Source: Escarpia spicata
Taxonomy: Eukaryota > Annelida > Polychaeta > Sabellida > Siboglinidae
DNA: 64,000 nucleotides
Assembly (NCBI GenBank): GCA_963995525.1
Contig: OZ023206.1
Location: 26,763,978-26,827,977 of the forward strand
Direction of reading: 5' to 3'
Shown here: positions 49,601 to 60,139 of the stretch, in pieces
Layout of the letters: each line of letters begins with the position of its first letter
Position numbering within the stretch: position 1 is the stretch's first letter
Notes under the pieces: generated by a model
The model's database searches: none
What the model saw: the letters and a program-made list of their open reading frames with translations, nothing else
Told to the model about the DNA's origin: nothing
Position numbers and translations under genes: made by a program

Positions 49601-52600
49601 ACCCATCACGTAATCATTTGCACTGAAATCTGCCCCCCAATGTTGTACACTGATAAAAAGTCATTGTTCGCAAAATTTTATGCACTAAAAATTGTCCCAC
49701 ACCAAATATTGAATTTAAAAACCTGACCCTGTGCCCTGATAAATCAATAAGTCATAAAGACACTAGTGTTGAATCCAGAATTAGTGAGCTTTGACTTACT
49801 TTCCCGATGTGAAATTGTGGAAATTGTGCGTTCCTTTGTATTGTGCTAAAATGCTCTTCAATTTTTCCATAATGTCATCTGTAAAGAAACATATTATGTA
49901 CAATCATAAGTGAAATTACTTTGGGACAAACCTAAATGCTAAGAAATTGTATTAAACTGAATCTGACTGTTCGTAACACCAGAAACATGTTGACAGTCAA
50001 ATTGTGTTTAGTAAGCCAGAAGCATGGTTCCTGGAATTGTACCTGGAAGTTGGTCATGCACGACTGGTTCCCAAAATCAAATCAAACAGCTGCTTTTTCG
50101 ACCGGTTTAGCTCACCACTTTCCAAATTCCAGGCCAATATATAGTCTTCAAACCAGGTACTGCTAATACTATTACCAACCTTGGCTTACGGTTAATTCCA
50201 GGTAACGGAACATATCCCCACTATGTCACTGTCAGTTGTGGCTTTGACTATGACTCCTCGGTTGTTTTCAACTGTAGGAGTCTCTTCCAGGTTGATCTAT
50301 CTTGGGCAAGTGTGTACCAGTATTAAAATAAATTCGGGGGCGGTCTCAGTCTCAATGGAACTGGAATTGTGCTGTGATGTTTTTTCTCTCCAATGGAACT
50401 GATGGGTTGCTTTAAATTCTAGTTCTAGTTGTTTCCAGCGCTCAACAACTTTCTAATAACTGACTGGTCTAAACATATTGTGGTTAAATGTTATGATCTT
50501 ATGAGGTCTCATTCAACTAGTCTGCCTTTTTCAGAAAATTATCGCCAAGCCGACCTTTATATCCTGGTATTGAGGGTGGTCATTGCCAGGGTACTTATCG
50601 TCCTCAGTGGTTCTTTTATGTCCCAAATTGAGACGGAACCGACATTAACGTGATCTCTGAGTCACAAGGGATATACAGTCTTTATTGTTGAGGGCCAGAT
50701 TTATACACCAAATATACAATGCCTGCCAGAGTGCTGGCATGCCAGGCAGATGTCTTTCACATACCTGTAATACGGAAGTCTTCTCTAACGACCTGAAACA
50801 AGATATATATAAGTATTGCATAAACCCTAATTAAAAGGTTGTCTAAAACAGCATACATGTTGGCTTCTAACCTTTGGTGCAATATACAACAAGTTGCCCT
50901 GACATTAGTGTATTGGCCGAATAAGAAAACATACTCAATAATACAGTTGACAAATAATAACAAAAATCATACGAACAACATATAACTAAGTAATTTAGGC
51001 AGGAGTTTGTAATGCATAACAACATCAGACGTTGGAAAACAATAATACTACTGCAACATAAATCTAAGGCATTACAATTTCAACATGTGAGCAATCATTT
51101 TTGAAACTAATAGTAATAAGTAAGACTTTCTGAAACTTACATCTTGTATTTTGTGATGTATGTGGGAGCATACCATTGTACCAGTATTTCTGTGCGGTTT
51201 AAAAACCGGTATTTTTAATCAGCTGAACCAGTTTTCTATACAGTACGATACATTAAGCTTCCAAAACCATGTGACGAAATCACCAAATTTGAATGGAAAG
51301 ATATCTGACACTCCCTTGTCTGGATAAAATGCATTACTTCACACGTATGTCCGGAAGAGTCAATAATATGATGCCACTGTTGCATCCTCATGAAACCATA
51401 TACTCTACCATACATTGTAATGGATCAAATATATTGTACGTACTGTACTGTATATTATACTGTACTTATCAAAAATGTGATACAAAAATAACAATCAAGA
51501 TATTAAAATTAATGTTTGTTTGCTTTACATAGAAAATGCATATATATATATATATACACGGAACATGCATTAAGTCCAATATGGCCAGATTACCACTATG
51601 GACAGGTAGTGGACAATGCAAACTAGTCATTTGGGATTTTATTTTCAAGTGTCCTTTGTAGACAGGTTTTCGTTATGGACAGGTGTCTGCTAAGACAGAT
51701 TACACTGTTGTAATGTGTTTCATTAAAATGCACTTTCATCAATGTGAATTACCGCACACGCATTAACAAATGGCACAAATGACCAAACAATAAGCCAGAA
51801 TCAACTTGTTATTTTTAAAAATCAACCAAGAAATGTTTACCTTTTCAACGGGGCAGAATGCGAGGGTGGGAATGACATAGAGGTACGTTCTTGCGACGCA
51901 GTGGTTCTTGGAGTTGAAGCCTTGTGTTACACGTTTGATACCTGAAGAAAACAACACCGTCAGATCATTGGTGCACGCATGTGTGCACGATTGCATGTGC
52001 GTGCGTGCGTGTACATGTTTGTATGTGTGTGCATGTACATATTTGACCTGCCCCAACAAAGTGGGTGTGAAGTTGCTAAATTGAGAAATGGGTTGTTGCA
52101 CTTTTTGAGGGTTCCACAGATCAAAAGCTTTAAAATGATACCTCATTTGAAATATCTCCAGTAGTTATGATTTATTGCTGAATTTGCAAATTTGAAGGAA
52201 ACTTTAAAAAATGACCTATTGCGAAACCAGGTCATTCTGACTCATATCGTCTATTTTTTATTCAGTGTTCATAAATGCATCTTTTTCATTAGTTTGGGTT
52301 TATTTTTCAAAGAAAATAAACTGGACACTAAAAGTCAAGATCATACAACAACCATTTCAGCCAAAATAAAAAAATTATTGGACATGATGAAGACAGCCAG
52401 TTTTGGCATGTGTGCAGAATCAATCAATCAATCACTGACTCAATCAATGTTTATTTTTTCCAACACATAATAGTAGTTTATACTAATTAAAGTAATTCAC
52501 AATGTTAGAAAAAATAGGCCTGTGCGATATAATACCTGGTTCCCAGTTCACACGTGCGAATGCAAGTTTGAATTAAGGTGGCATATTAAAGAGAGTACTA

Positions 52601-55497
52601 AAGAAGGAAACTCACTGATGACTCTGATCTGGTCCGGAAGATGTTTGTTTATCTTCTCCACGGGAGCTTCTACGTCTATAAAGATGTAACAACACAGAGA
52701 GAAGACAATGAAGCACCTTTGGAGGAAAGACACTCACTCTGTGTGATGTATAACCCTTCTGGTTGGGTCTGTCACATCATCTATGTCATATTCATACTTA
52801 TATTTTTTAATATGCAGTCATCCGATTGTACACAGCAATTACTTATATAAACCATTTCTACATGAACAGGATTCAAAGAAGTGTAAATTTTGAAAACAAT
52901 GATCCCACCCTGTTTGCCCATCAACTTCTGTAACGCTCATCAGCATAAAAACATTCGTCGTTAACAGCTCCAACAGTCGTTTCGATATGTGCGTCATGAT
53001 GATACCCGGCATAAAACAAAGTTAGTTTGACATCCACGTACAATACAACAGGATTGACTGCGCTTTGTACAGATAAGAGAGGGGAGACTTATCTTTGTAC
53101 AGATAAGAGAGGGGAGACTTATCTTTGTACAGATAAGAGAGGGGAGACTTATCTTTGTACAGATAAGAGAGGGGAGACTTATCTTTGTACAGATAAGAGA
53201 GGGGAGACTTATCTTTGTACAGATAAGAGAGGGGAGACTTATCTTCATTGAAAGGACCTGCCCAGCTGCAGATACTCCCTTGTCAGTCCGGGCAGCGCGC
53301 TGGAAGCTAATCTGCAACGCGGGAACACACCACATGAGTAATATACTGATGTATTAAATATCAAAAGAAATATGACAGTTTTACCATCAGCTTTTGTGTT
53401 GAAACAATAAACTTACTGCACTTTCGTCAATGCATCATGAAGCAGCTACAAGTTGATCGTGAATAAGTGTAACATCTCGTGCAAAACGCATGTGCAATGC
53501 ACGGCCCAGTCCCATTAATTCAGTCATTGTTTTTGTGACTTATATCAACAAGTCGGCAGTGAGCTATTTAACAGTCTAATTTGCCTATTTTGGTTCCATA
53601 CGATTTCACTGGCATTCAGGAACTTTTTATCAGAAAAATGCAAAGAATTTTTTGTGGCAGTCTTTCCAATGATTTAAATATTTGTATTTCTTCTGTGACT
53701 CAGCACATAATTGAGCTAGAGTATGTCTGTTGTGCTTCTTCTCCTAGACACTTCACATCTCAGGCGTAACATTTTCAGGAGTTCATCTGTGAACCCAAGA
53801 AAGAACCATAGCACTTTCTGTTTTTTTAAAGTCATCCTTGAAAGTGATCGTAAGTGAAGTAGAGGGAACTTGTGAACAATACCTTTGTCCCAGGGTCGTT
53901 AGCCGCTTCCTCCGGAATGACCGCCGCCTCCACCATGGCTTGCAGTAAATCACTCTCAATTGTCTTTGCGTTTGGATTCCTGGTTTTCAACAGACATTTA
54001 TGTTTAGCTATTAATCGGTTTATATTATGGTGAAAGTCAATTCTGCAGCGCGTAACATAAAATGTTGTTTTCACAAAGAAATGAACAACACTTTTGAATA
54101 ATAGGTCCATATGCTAAATTAATTGTTCAAACACTTTGTTGGAAAAGTTGCTTTGAGTGCAATGCATATCATCATAGATACAGATCAATGAACATATTTC
54201 TCACGAAGATGTTAGCTGTAACCTATTTCATCTTGGTTAACTGTCAAGTGTACATCATGTATGTGTGGCTAGATCGTATCAGGGCCAATACAAGAGCAAA
54301 TGATGTACTGAAATAATTTAATGTAGTCTTCAATATGAGATCGTGCAATAATTCAATGATGCAGATTCTGCTGTATTACAGAGTTGACAGACAAAATTAA
54401 ATCAAATGTATCCAGTCCGATTGTTTTTTCTCATAAAATAATGTTATATAGTATAAACTATAACCTATTATGTATTCTACTACCCTGAACCAGTTTTATT
54501 AAGGCCTTACTTTTGTAACCCTTGGTAACCAGCACCATTGTACAGCATTAACATGGCAACTTTCTTTTTCCGTAATCGCTGAACTTTGTCCGTGTTCTCC
54601 TGTCAATTCAGAGCAAACTGCATGCTGTAAAAGTTAGCAGATGCTGTAGCTCGGTCTGCATACAGGTACATGCTAAATTAACTAAATTGTGAAAATGGCA
54701 ATTTGCAATTGGAAACCATGAAATTGTTTACCTGTTTTATACATTTGCATCAAATGGGAATATCGAAGGTAATGATGATCTAAGACTTCACAAGGCAACA
54801 TCCCCCCATGCAAAAATAGACGACGGTTTACACAGGGACTGACATATATAACAATAGTTGAGCTAGTGTATGTTTGCTGTTCCTCCCAGTCGCTTTGCAT
54901 CTTGGGTACTAAACTATCAGGGGTTCATCCATGGCCCCACAGCGGAAAAGCAATTTTTATTCTGTTCACACCAGACCTTTGGCGACAATTTTCTATGACT
55001 GTTCAAAATTATGCAAACTGCCCACCATTCAGTTGAAGATGGTTTACGTAACTTGAAATATAAAAATAGTAGAAAACATGTGCAGCATTGTGGACCACTG
55101 TTCAAAATGATGTATTTAATCTTTGTTAAAAACATCCTGTAAGAATACTTCAGGAAGCCAACCCCTTGTTTGTATATGCTGCACATAATAAATTACGCAC
55201 TAAGGATTTGGCTGCTATGTTTTTGCCAAGTTATGTCTTCCGGACTCCGGAGGAGGGTAAGTTTACTGGTGGGTTTCAATTCAGCTATCTAGATATATAA
55301 AGGACAAATCTAAAGGTGTAACTTCTTGCCTCGTTAGAATCAGTCTTTATCTTCTTTGTGCTGTCCTCAGTACCATTTGGGTCATCAGTGGGTCGCTTCT
55401 TTGTCGCCATCTTTGCTTGTGTCTCAGCTTGTGTCAATTCGGACATCTTGAGAGTTTTCACTGCCGACACAAGATGTCGTAGCAGTTTTCTCAACAT
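43510..55497 (-). CDS. PUS1: PUS1, tRNA pseudouridine synthase (TruA family), 15 coding exons
   Basis: Converts uridines of nuclear and mitochondrial tRNAs (and some other RNAs) to pseudouridine. Exons in transcript order: 55330-55497, 54511-54599, 53883-53979, 53239-53311, 52616-52675, 51841-51941, 50765-50792, 49800-49878, 49228-49273, 48087-48180, 47320-47390, 46214-46333, 45602-45673, 44854-44994, 43510-43662. Phases agree throughout; 1392 nt encode 463 aa (human about 427). Landmarks: leader [36 protein letters not shown] (67-85); catalytic loop RTDKGVSA (126-133, Asp128); [17 protein letters not shown] (166-182); [13 protein letters not shown] (219-231); [14 protein letters not shown] (266-279); [10 protein letters not shown]. 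The C-terminal acidic Ser/Thr-rich tail (414-463) is family-atypical. The intron 1 donor is GC. The exon 4 donor lies in a tandem array. Identification is firm; the ends of exon 4 and exon 13 are less sure. Confidence 0.94.
43890..44680 (-). mobile_element. Composite SINE with an extra ~470-bp module
   Basis: Minus-strand tRNA-like head near 44670-44600 (GGGTTTGAATCC), body with one copy of the 42-bp segment (44517-44560), then an inserted module (43970-44440) also present alone at 14890-15300 and 7440-7765, and the SINE tail (43895-43970). In PUS1 intron 14. Confidence 0.75.
44854..44994 (-). CDS. PUS1: PUS1 exon 14
   Basis: Residues 367-413, [20 protein letters not shown], then a charged linker. 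Donor TCG|GTGAGT. Confidence 0.9.
45214..45430. mobile_element. ~217-bp MITE, CTGTATG termini
   Basis: Left end CTGTATGTATTTGGACAT; right end, reverse-complemented, CTGTATGAATTCGGACAC. Fifteen of eighteen match. AT-rich interior without a coding frame. In PUS1 intron 13. Confidence 0.65.
45602..45673 (-). CDS. PUS1: PUS1 exon 13
   Basis: Residues 343-366, [20 protein letters not shown] then DEKS. The donor TCT|GTATCC is weak but agrees with the family junction (TERDERS). Confidence 0.85.
46214..46333 (-). CDS. PUS1: PUS1 exon 12
   Basis: Residues 303-342, [20 protein letters not shown] then [16 protein letters not shown], matching the P-x-APGLGL-x-L and RFGNDG blocks of the family. Confidence 0.95.
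47145..47255 (+). mobile_element. SINE fragment, opposite orientation
   Basis: Contains 'gtggctgaatgtttccca' and 'tgtaagaacttg', reverse complements of body and tail of the other SINE copies; the tRNA head is missing. In PUS1 intron 11. Confidence 0.65.
47320..47390 (-). CDS. PUS1: PUS1 exon 11
   Basis: Residues 279-302, [20 protein letters not shown] then GPDK. Confidence 0.94.
48087..48180 (-). CDS. PUS1: PUS1 exon 10
   Basis: Residues 248-278, [20 protein letters not shown] then [11 protein letters not shown], a TruA-family core motif. Confidence 0.95.
48190..48600 (-). repeat. ~400-bp dispersed repeat, inverted copy
   Basis: 'gctttaaaatgatatcccat', 'cttcagtagttttttattta', 'gcaaactttaaaacagtgac', related to 52065-52300 and, inverted, to 22825-23225. 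Confidence 0.7.
48909..49169. repeat. Tandem duplication, ~118-bp unit
   Basis: Two copies (48909-49027, 49053-49169) sharing 'gtcatgttaaattgcaat', 'tgccaattgatattttcta' and 'cagggacaatttagttt'. In PUS1 intron 9. Confidence 0.85.
49228..49273 (-). CDS. PUS1: PUS1 exon 9
   Basis: 46-nt exon, residues 232-247, [16 protein letters not shown]. Donor AGT|GTAAGT. Confidence 0.92.
49800..49878 (-). CDS. PUS1: PUS1 exon 8
   Basis: Residues 206-231, ending in the conserved [13 protein letters not shown]. Donor AA|GTAAGT. Confidence 0.95.
50765..50792 (-). CDS. PUS1: PUS1 exon 7 (28-nt microexon)
   Basis: Residues 197-205, VVREDFRIT. Aligns with the D/E-rich TYRLS stretch of vertebrate PUS1. Acceptor TTTCAG, donor ACAG|GTATGT. 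Skipping it would break the frame. Confidence 0.82.
51841..51941 (-). CDS. PUS1: PUS1 exon 6
   Basis: Residues 163-196, [20 protein letters not shown] then [15 protein letters not shown] block. Acceptor TCTTCAG, donor AAG|GTAAAC. Confidence 0.95.
52065..52300 (-). repeat. ~400-bp dispersed repeat, truncated copy
   Basis: Same family as 48190-48600; in PUS1 intron 5. Confidence 0.65.
52616..52675 (-). CDS. PUS1: PUS1 exon 5
   Basis: Residues 143-162, [20 protein letters not shown]. Acceptor TTTATAG, donor A|GTGAGT. Confidence 0.9.
53064..53243. repeat. 30-bp tandem repeat, 6 identical copies at a splice donor
   Basis: Plus-strand unit TTTGTACAGATAAGAGAGGG then GAGACTTATC, six perfect copies (180 bases). 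Each unit carries AGATAAG and CTTATCT, an inverted pair able to form a small hairpin and matching the WGATAR site. The array begins inside the last codons of PUS1 exon 4. Confidence 0.98.
53239..53311 (-). CDS. PUS1: PUS1 exon 4 (catalytic Asp)
   Basis: Residues 119-142, [20 protein letters not shown] then SMKI. The proposed donor ATAA|GTCTCC is weak but gives phase 1, as the next exon needs; it is the last of six identical copies. Confidence 0.85.
53620..53830 (+). repeat. Dispersed repeat, pair with 54810-55000
   Basis: Shared wording: 'ttgagctag.gtatgt', 'gttgtgcttcttctcctag' against 'gctgttcctcccagtcgc', then 'caggggttcatc'. Two diverged copies in the same orientation in neighbouring PUS1 introns. 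Confidence 0.55.
53883..53979 (-). CDS. PUS1: PUS1 exon 3
   Basis: Residues 86-118, [20 protein letters not shown] then [13 protein letters not shown]. Donor AAG|GTATTG. Confidence 0.93.
54511..54599 (-). CDS. PUS1: PUS1 exon 2
   Basis: Residues 57-85, basic [20 protein letters not shown]. Acceptor TTGACAG, donor AA|GTAAGG. Confidence 0.93.
55330..55497 (-). CDS. PUS1: PUS1 exon 1 (leader)
   Basis: Residues 1-56. Met1 starts a basic amphipathic leader; Met18 (MSELTQ) at 55446 could start a nuclear form, as in mammals. Lys-rich KKIKTDSNE follows. Donor is GAG|GCAAGA. Confidence 0.82.
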
Positions 55498-55690
55498 CAG
55501 GTAGTACAGCAGACTGTAAAACCTGAGTTCAAAACACAAGCATTATTACTATCGCTGAATGTTGATTTTAACGGAACACAAGTTTTATGAGTCAGTAGCA
55601 AAACAAATATTTTTAGATTCCTTTTACTTCAATAGTAGTTTGTTAATAATGACATAGTGTCCTCGTGATTCAATAGTCAACAGCATATAG

Positions 55691-56028
55691 GGTGCACCCA
55701 ATAATGGCCCAATGAGTGACAATGTCAATCACTACTGGCACTAGGTCTAGACTCTAGGCACTAATTTAAGTAACCCCGAGTCTGCCCCGGCAATCGCCCC
55801 TGACCTTAACCCATCCAGTTACATAGTTCGTGATCTGTTTCTCTATAAACTCACCACATCCCAGCTTCAATATATGTTACCAGCTGTTTAGCTAGACCCA
55901 TGGCCCATGCCATGGTGACGGTCAGTGATTATGATCCCACCAGCTATCAATGATCAAGCTAGCTACAATACTACATATAATATCGCCCACCCAAAGCTAA
56001 GTGACCGCATAAAAAGCTGTCAAACACT
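55691..56028. repeat. Repeat A, copy 1
   Basis: From 'ggtgcacccaataatggccc' to 'aaagctgtcaaacact'. Copy 2 at 56362-56713 is about 95% alike. Confidence 0.95.
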
Positions 56029-56363
56029 GCAGTGACATAACAATGAACACAATACCTATATAAACCAAAGTGCAATCTAAAATATGAATGTGCGTGAGTG
56101 TGCGTGGGTGAGGGTAGGTGTGTGCGTGCGTGCGTGCGTGCGAGCGTGCGTGCGTGTGTTCTGCCGGCTAGCTTGCTGGTGGTTTGTAGGATGCGTTCTC
56201 AGTGCATCACCGGCCCGTACAGTCTGGCAAACGTCTTCGGCAACAGCACTGCTGTCTTATCACCTGCTCTGTGAAACAATACACGCCTATCAAGCCAATT
56301 GTCGTGGCTTCCTCGTGTCTTAACAAATCAAAGACAAGCAAAATGAAGAAATCTGCTCAATAA
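56029..56363. repeat. Repeat B, copy 1, with (GTGC)n
   Basis: From 'gcagtgacataacaatg' to 'gaaatctgctcaataaag'. Copy 2 lies at 59986-60348 inside the 2.6-kb TIR element, almost identical apart from a longer GTGC run. Short open frames here are not genes. Confidence 0.95.
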
Positions 56364-56713
56364 AGTGCACCCAATAATGGCCCAATGAATGACAATGTCA
56401 ATCACTACTGGCACTAGGTCTAGACTCTAGGCACTAATTTAAGTAACCCCGAGTCCGACCTCGGACCTGGAAATCGCCCCTGACCTTAACCCATCCAGTT
56501 ACATAGTTCGTGATCTGTTTCTCTATAAACTCACCACATCCCAGCTTCAATATATGTTACCAGCTGTTTAGCTAGGCCTATGGCCCATGCCATGGTGCGG
56601 TCAGTGATTATGATCCCACCAGCTATCAATGATCAAGCTAGCTACAATACTATTACTACACATAATATCGCCCACCCAATGCTAAGTGACCGCATAAAAA
56701 GCTGTCAAACACT
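56362..56713. repeat. Repeat A, copy 2
   Basis: Second copy of 55691-56028, directly after repeat B. Small indels separate the copies. Confidence 0.95.
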
Positions 56714-57205
56714 TATGCTACAACACCGTATACCAAAAGTATCACAAGTATCAATATATATTGGCATCGCTCATCTAATGACAGCATCCTACAACACAAT
56801 ACACAGTAAATAGCAGATTGTCTTGTACGAACGAACAACATACCACACACGTGTAGGAAAATGTGGTGACACCTGGCGAATTGTCAAATACATTCGGTCG
56901 GCGTTATAGATCAATATTTTCCCGTCTAACCGTTATTTCCACACACGGGGTAATTCCATGCCGTTATTTGAGTTGACCCTAAAATCTAGAATTATAATTG
57001 ATTTTCAAAAGTAAATCGAAAAAAAAATTTCGTTTCACAACTTTGTCTATTATATTCCTAGTTTTAGTTGGTAATTGCTAGAGAGACATGGTCTGTGAAC
57101 GGTGTATAGAGTGACATTTTATTTGCTTTTATTTGATTTAATTCCTATTCAAGTACATAGTATATATTGTACAGACATATGCACTTGAATTGGTGGATTC
57201 CGTGG

Positions 57206-57340
57206 ACTTCATTGTTCCTGGGAAAGTGGACAGTAGATGATGTAATAACACAATTGTAATGATATGCGTGTATAGGTAGATGACTTCATTGTTCCTGGGA
57301 AAGTGGACAGCAGATGACATAATAACACTATTGTAATGCA
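57206..57340. repeat. Tandem duplication, ~70-bp unit
   Basis: 'gacttcattgttcctgggaa' then 'agtggacag.agatga' occurs at 57206 and again at 57279. Confidence 0.9.
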
Positions 57341-57369
57341 ATGCCCTTGAAGTTACGGCCAATAAATGC

Positions 57370-57665
57370 ATTGGCGTCAGAACGTTGTGAATATTCTGGG
57401 GACTGATGCTCACCAAAAACCTCCAATTTCACCCTCGTGAGGCTTGCAAAACCTCAAACTGCAGTCCTCCTGATGCTCTCCAAAACCCGCCAGTTGCATC
57501 CCATTGACTCTCCGAAAACCACCAACTGCACCCGAGGCTCTCACCAAAACAACAAATTGAAACGCCTCTAAATTAATCCTATCTCCAGCCCCACCAAAAA
57601 TGTTGGGGGGGGGGGTCTCCGCCCTCCAAAAAAATCCTCCCCCGATATTCCGATGCCTTAAGTAG
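57370..57665. repeat. Dispersed G-tract repeat, inverted copy
   Basis: 'gatgctctccaaaacc', 'ctaatcctatctccagcccc', poly-G at 57605-57615 and 'gatattccgatgcctta'. Longest copy of the family. Confidence 0.7.
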
Positions 57666-57739
57666 AAATGAGATTTTTTCGCCGCGATGATGTTCAAAAT
57701 GTAAAAAAAACGGTATAGGAGAAATGTCCACAAAGGAAG

Positions 57740-58501
57740 GTATACGGACATGAGGAAATATTTAGCAAAGATAGACTGGAATAACACACTGAAAAATAAG
57801 ACAGCAACAGAATGCTGGAATATATTAAAGAGTGAAATTAAGTGCATATAGTCGATAAATGTGTACCCTTCAAAAAAAGGGAAACGGTCCAAAAAGAAAC
57901 ACTTATCGAAAGAAGCCATTAGAAAAATTAAGTATAAACAAATGATGTGGAAGTCATATAGATGTACTGGAAATGATGAAGACTACAACATTTATAAAGA
58001 AGCACTTAACCAAGCTACAGCTGAAATTAGAAACTCAAAGAAAAGCTATGAACAACTATTAGCTAGTAATATAAAACATGACAGCAAGAGTTTGTATGCG
58101 TATGTTCGAAGCAAACAGGAAGTTCAAGATCAGGTCGGTCCTCTAGAAGATAGTGCTGGAAATATAATATCAGAGGGATTCTTAATGGCAGAAGACCTGA
58201 ATGAGTATTTTAGTTCAGTGTTTACCAGGGAAGATATTAGTTCACTGCCCGTATCAGAGGCTAAGTTCAAGGGGCAGATCCAGATTATTTAGGACAATTA
58301 AGTGTAACCCCGGAAATGGTAGCTAAGAAAATAAGGGCTGTGAAGGATAATAAATCACCTGAAATGGATGGGATTCCGCCCAAACTACTATTGGAAATTG
58401 TAGAACAAATTAGCGTACCGCTTGCAACAGTTTTCAATGTATCATTAGAAGAGGGAGTGGTTCCTTTAGAATGGAAAGAGGCAAACATTATACCATTATT
58501 T
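57740..58501 (+). mobile_element. Non-LTR retrotransposon, 5' part of RT
   Basis: Reads SKEAIRKIKYKQMMWKSYRC, LEDSAGNIISE, EDLNEYFSSVFTRED (57900-58250), then after one frameshift VAKKIRAVKDNKSPEMDGIP and PLEWKEANIIPLF (58316-58501). The conserved fingers of a LINE RT. The frame breaks at 58502 where the TIR element begins; it resumes at 61117. Confidence 0.9.
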
Positions 58502-60079
58502 AGTGATCTCGGCCTTTCGCGATCTCGGCCCGAGTGATCTCGGCCTGTTTCCAAGTGATCTCGACCTGTTTCGGTGAACTCAGCCTGTGATCTCGGCCTG
58601 TTCGGGGGTATATTGTTGACCAGAAACGATAGCGGCATGAAGTCGGTCAGTGAATTCGGCCTGGGTAGCAGTGAATTCGGCCTGTGCAGCAGTGAACTCG
58701 GCCTGTGTAGCCAGTGATCTCGGCCTGTTTGAGTGATGTTAGCCAGCGTTTTTTTGTGCAACATAATTACATTGTATTATGTATTGTGACAACTGCTACA
58801 TAATGTCCAATATGTTGCATGGTTGTTTTCGACAGCGACCTCTGTTTTTGTATAACGTCTTTTTGTTTTGTTGGGTTATTTATGCGAGGCAGCGATCTCG
58901 GCCTGTTTGAGTGATGTTAGCCATACATTTGTTGTGTGTATATTGATGTATAGTTTGTTTTGTTTGGTTATTTATGTAAGCAATTCGACATTATCATCGG
59001 CAATTTAATTTACTAGTATTATAGTGATTGCCGCCAAGATATCTACCACTAACCACTGACAGCAAATATTAATTAAATGCAAATAAAACTGACTTGATCA
59101 TTATTGGTCTATCAATGCAGTGTAGTTAACTTGATGTGTTTTCCCTACGCGTATTTTGAAACAGCATATCACGCCAGCAACCTCGGTGAGCAGGGTGTCA
59201 TGTAATAAACATTTAGATTAACTACTTCGACTTGTAACGAAGTAGTTTTATCTAAAGTAACGCTACTTTTTACCTCGTTATTTTAATTTACTTCCGCGAT
59301 ATATTTTCGTTACTTTGTTTTCTGAACTCGCCTTATGGCGTTCCGCCCGTCAACAACATTTCATTAAACGTATTTAAGTTAAACAAATTAGAGCTACGGT
59401 AAACTATATTAACGCGGTGATAACTGCCACTTGTTTGTGTTAGTTTTGTCAAATCTTTGGGAACAGTAAATGTGGTGCGAGGCATTGACATTGTTTGTTT
59501 TGCGCCGACATGAATCGAATCGTTTCCCTTAATTCTGGCAGTCGTGACTTCCGCGAATAGGCTTTCTGCGACTTGCAAAGTGCAATTGAAATTCACACAT
59601 AGGTAGCCTTGCATAATAACGGGATTTATATGCTTTAATGTAGCGTAGCTAGTAGGGAAGATCAGTATGCTAACATCGCGCCTTTACCATATGTTGACAA
59701 CTGGAATACTGCTTATGGATTTTGAGATTGACCAATCCTTTTGTCTTGATGCGCCTCTGAGCTTCGTTTCCAATGATTTCTTGGTCTTGTCACCGATAAC
59801 ATGCTATTTGTTGGCACAATAGGGGGTATTGTTTAAAGGTTTTGGTGAGCTTCCAAATATTAATAACGTTCCGACGCCTATCGTGTATTTGTAGAAGAAA
59901 CAAGGCATAATGTAGACAGTTTGTATTTTATTAAGCACGTGCAACAATTCCAATACAATGCATAAATAAAAAACAATGCATAAATGCAGTGACATAACAA
60001 TGAACACAATACCTATATAAACCAAAGTGCAATCTAAAATATGAATGTGTGTGAGTGTACGTGGGTGAGGGTAGGTGTG

Positions 60080-60139
<60 letters not shown>

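Noticed and set aside
56084..56323. Cys/Arg-rich small protein, also at 60041-60308
   Set aside because: Lies in repeat B and depends on a GTGC microsatellite of varying length.
57410..57919. 169-aa minus-strand frame
   Set aside because: Covers a dispersed repeat and the antisense of a LINE; no domain.
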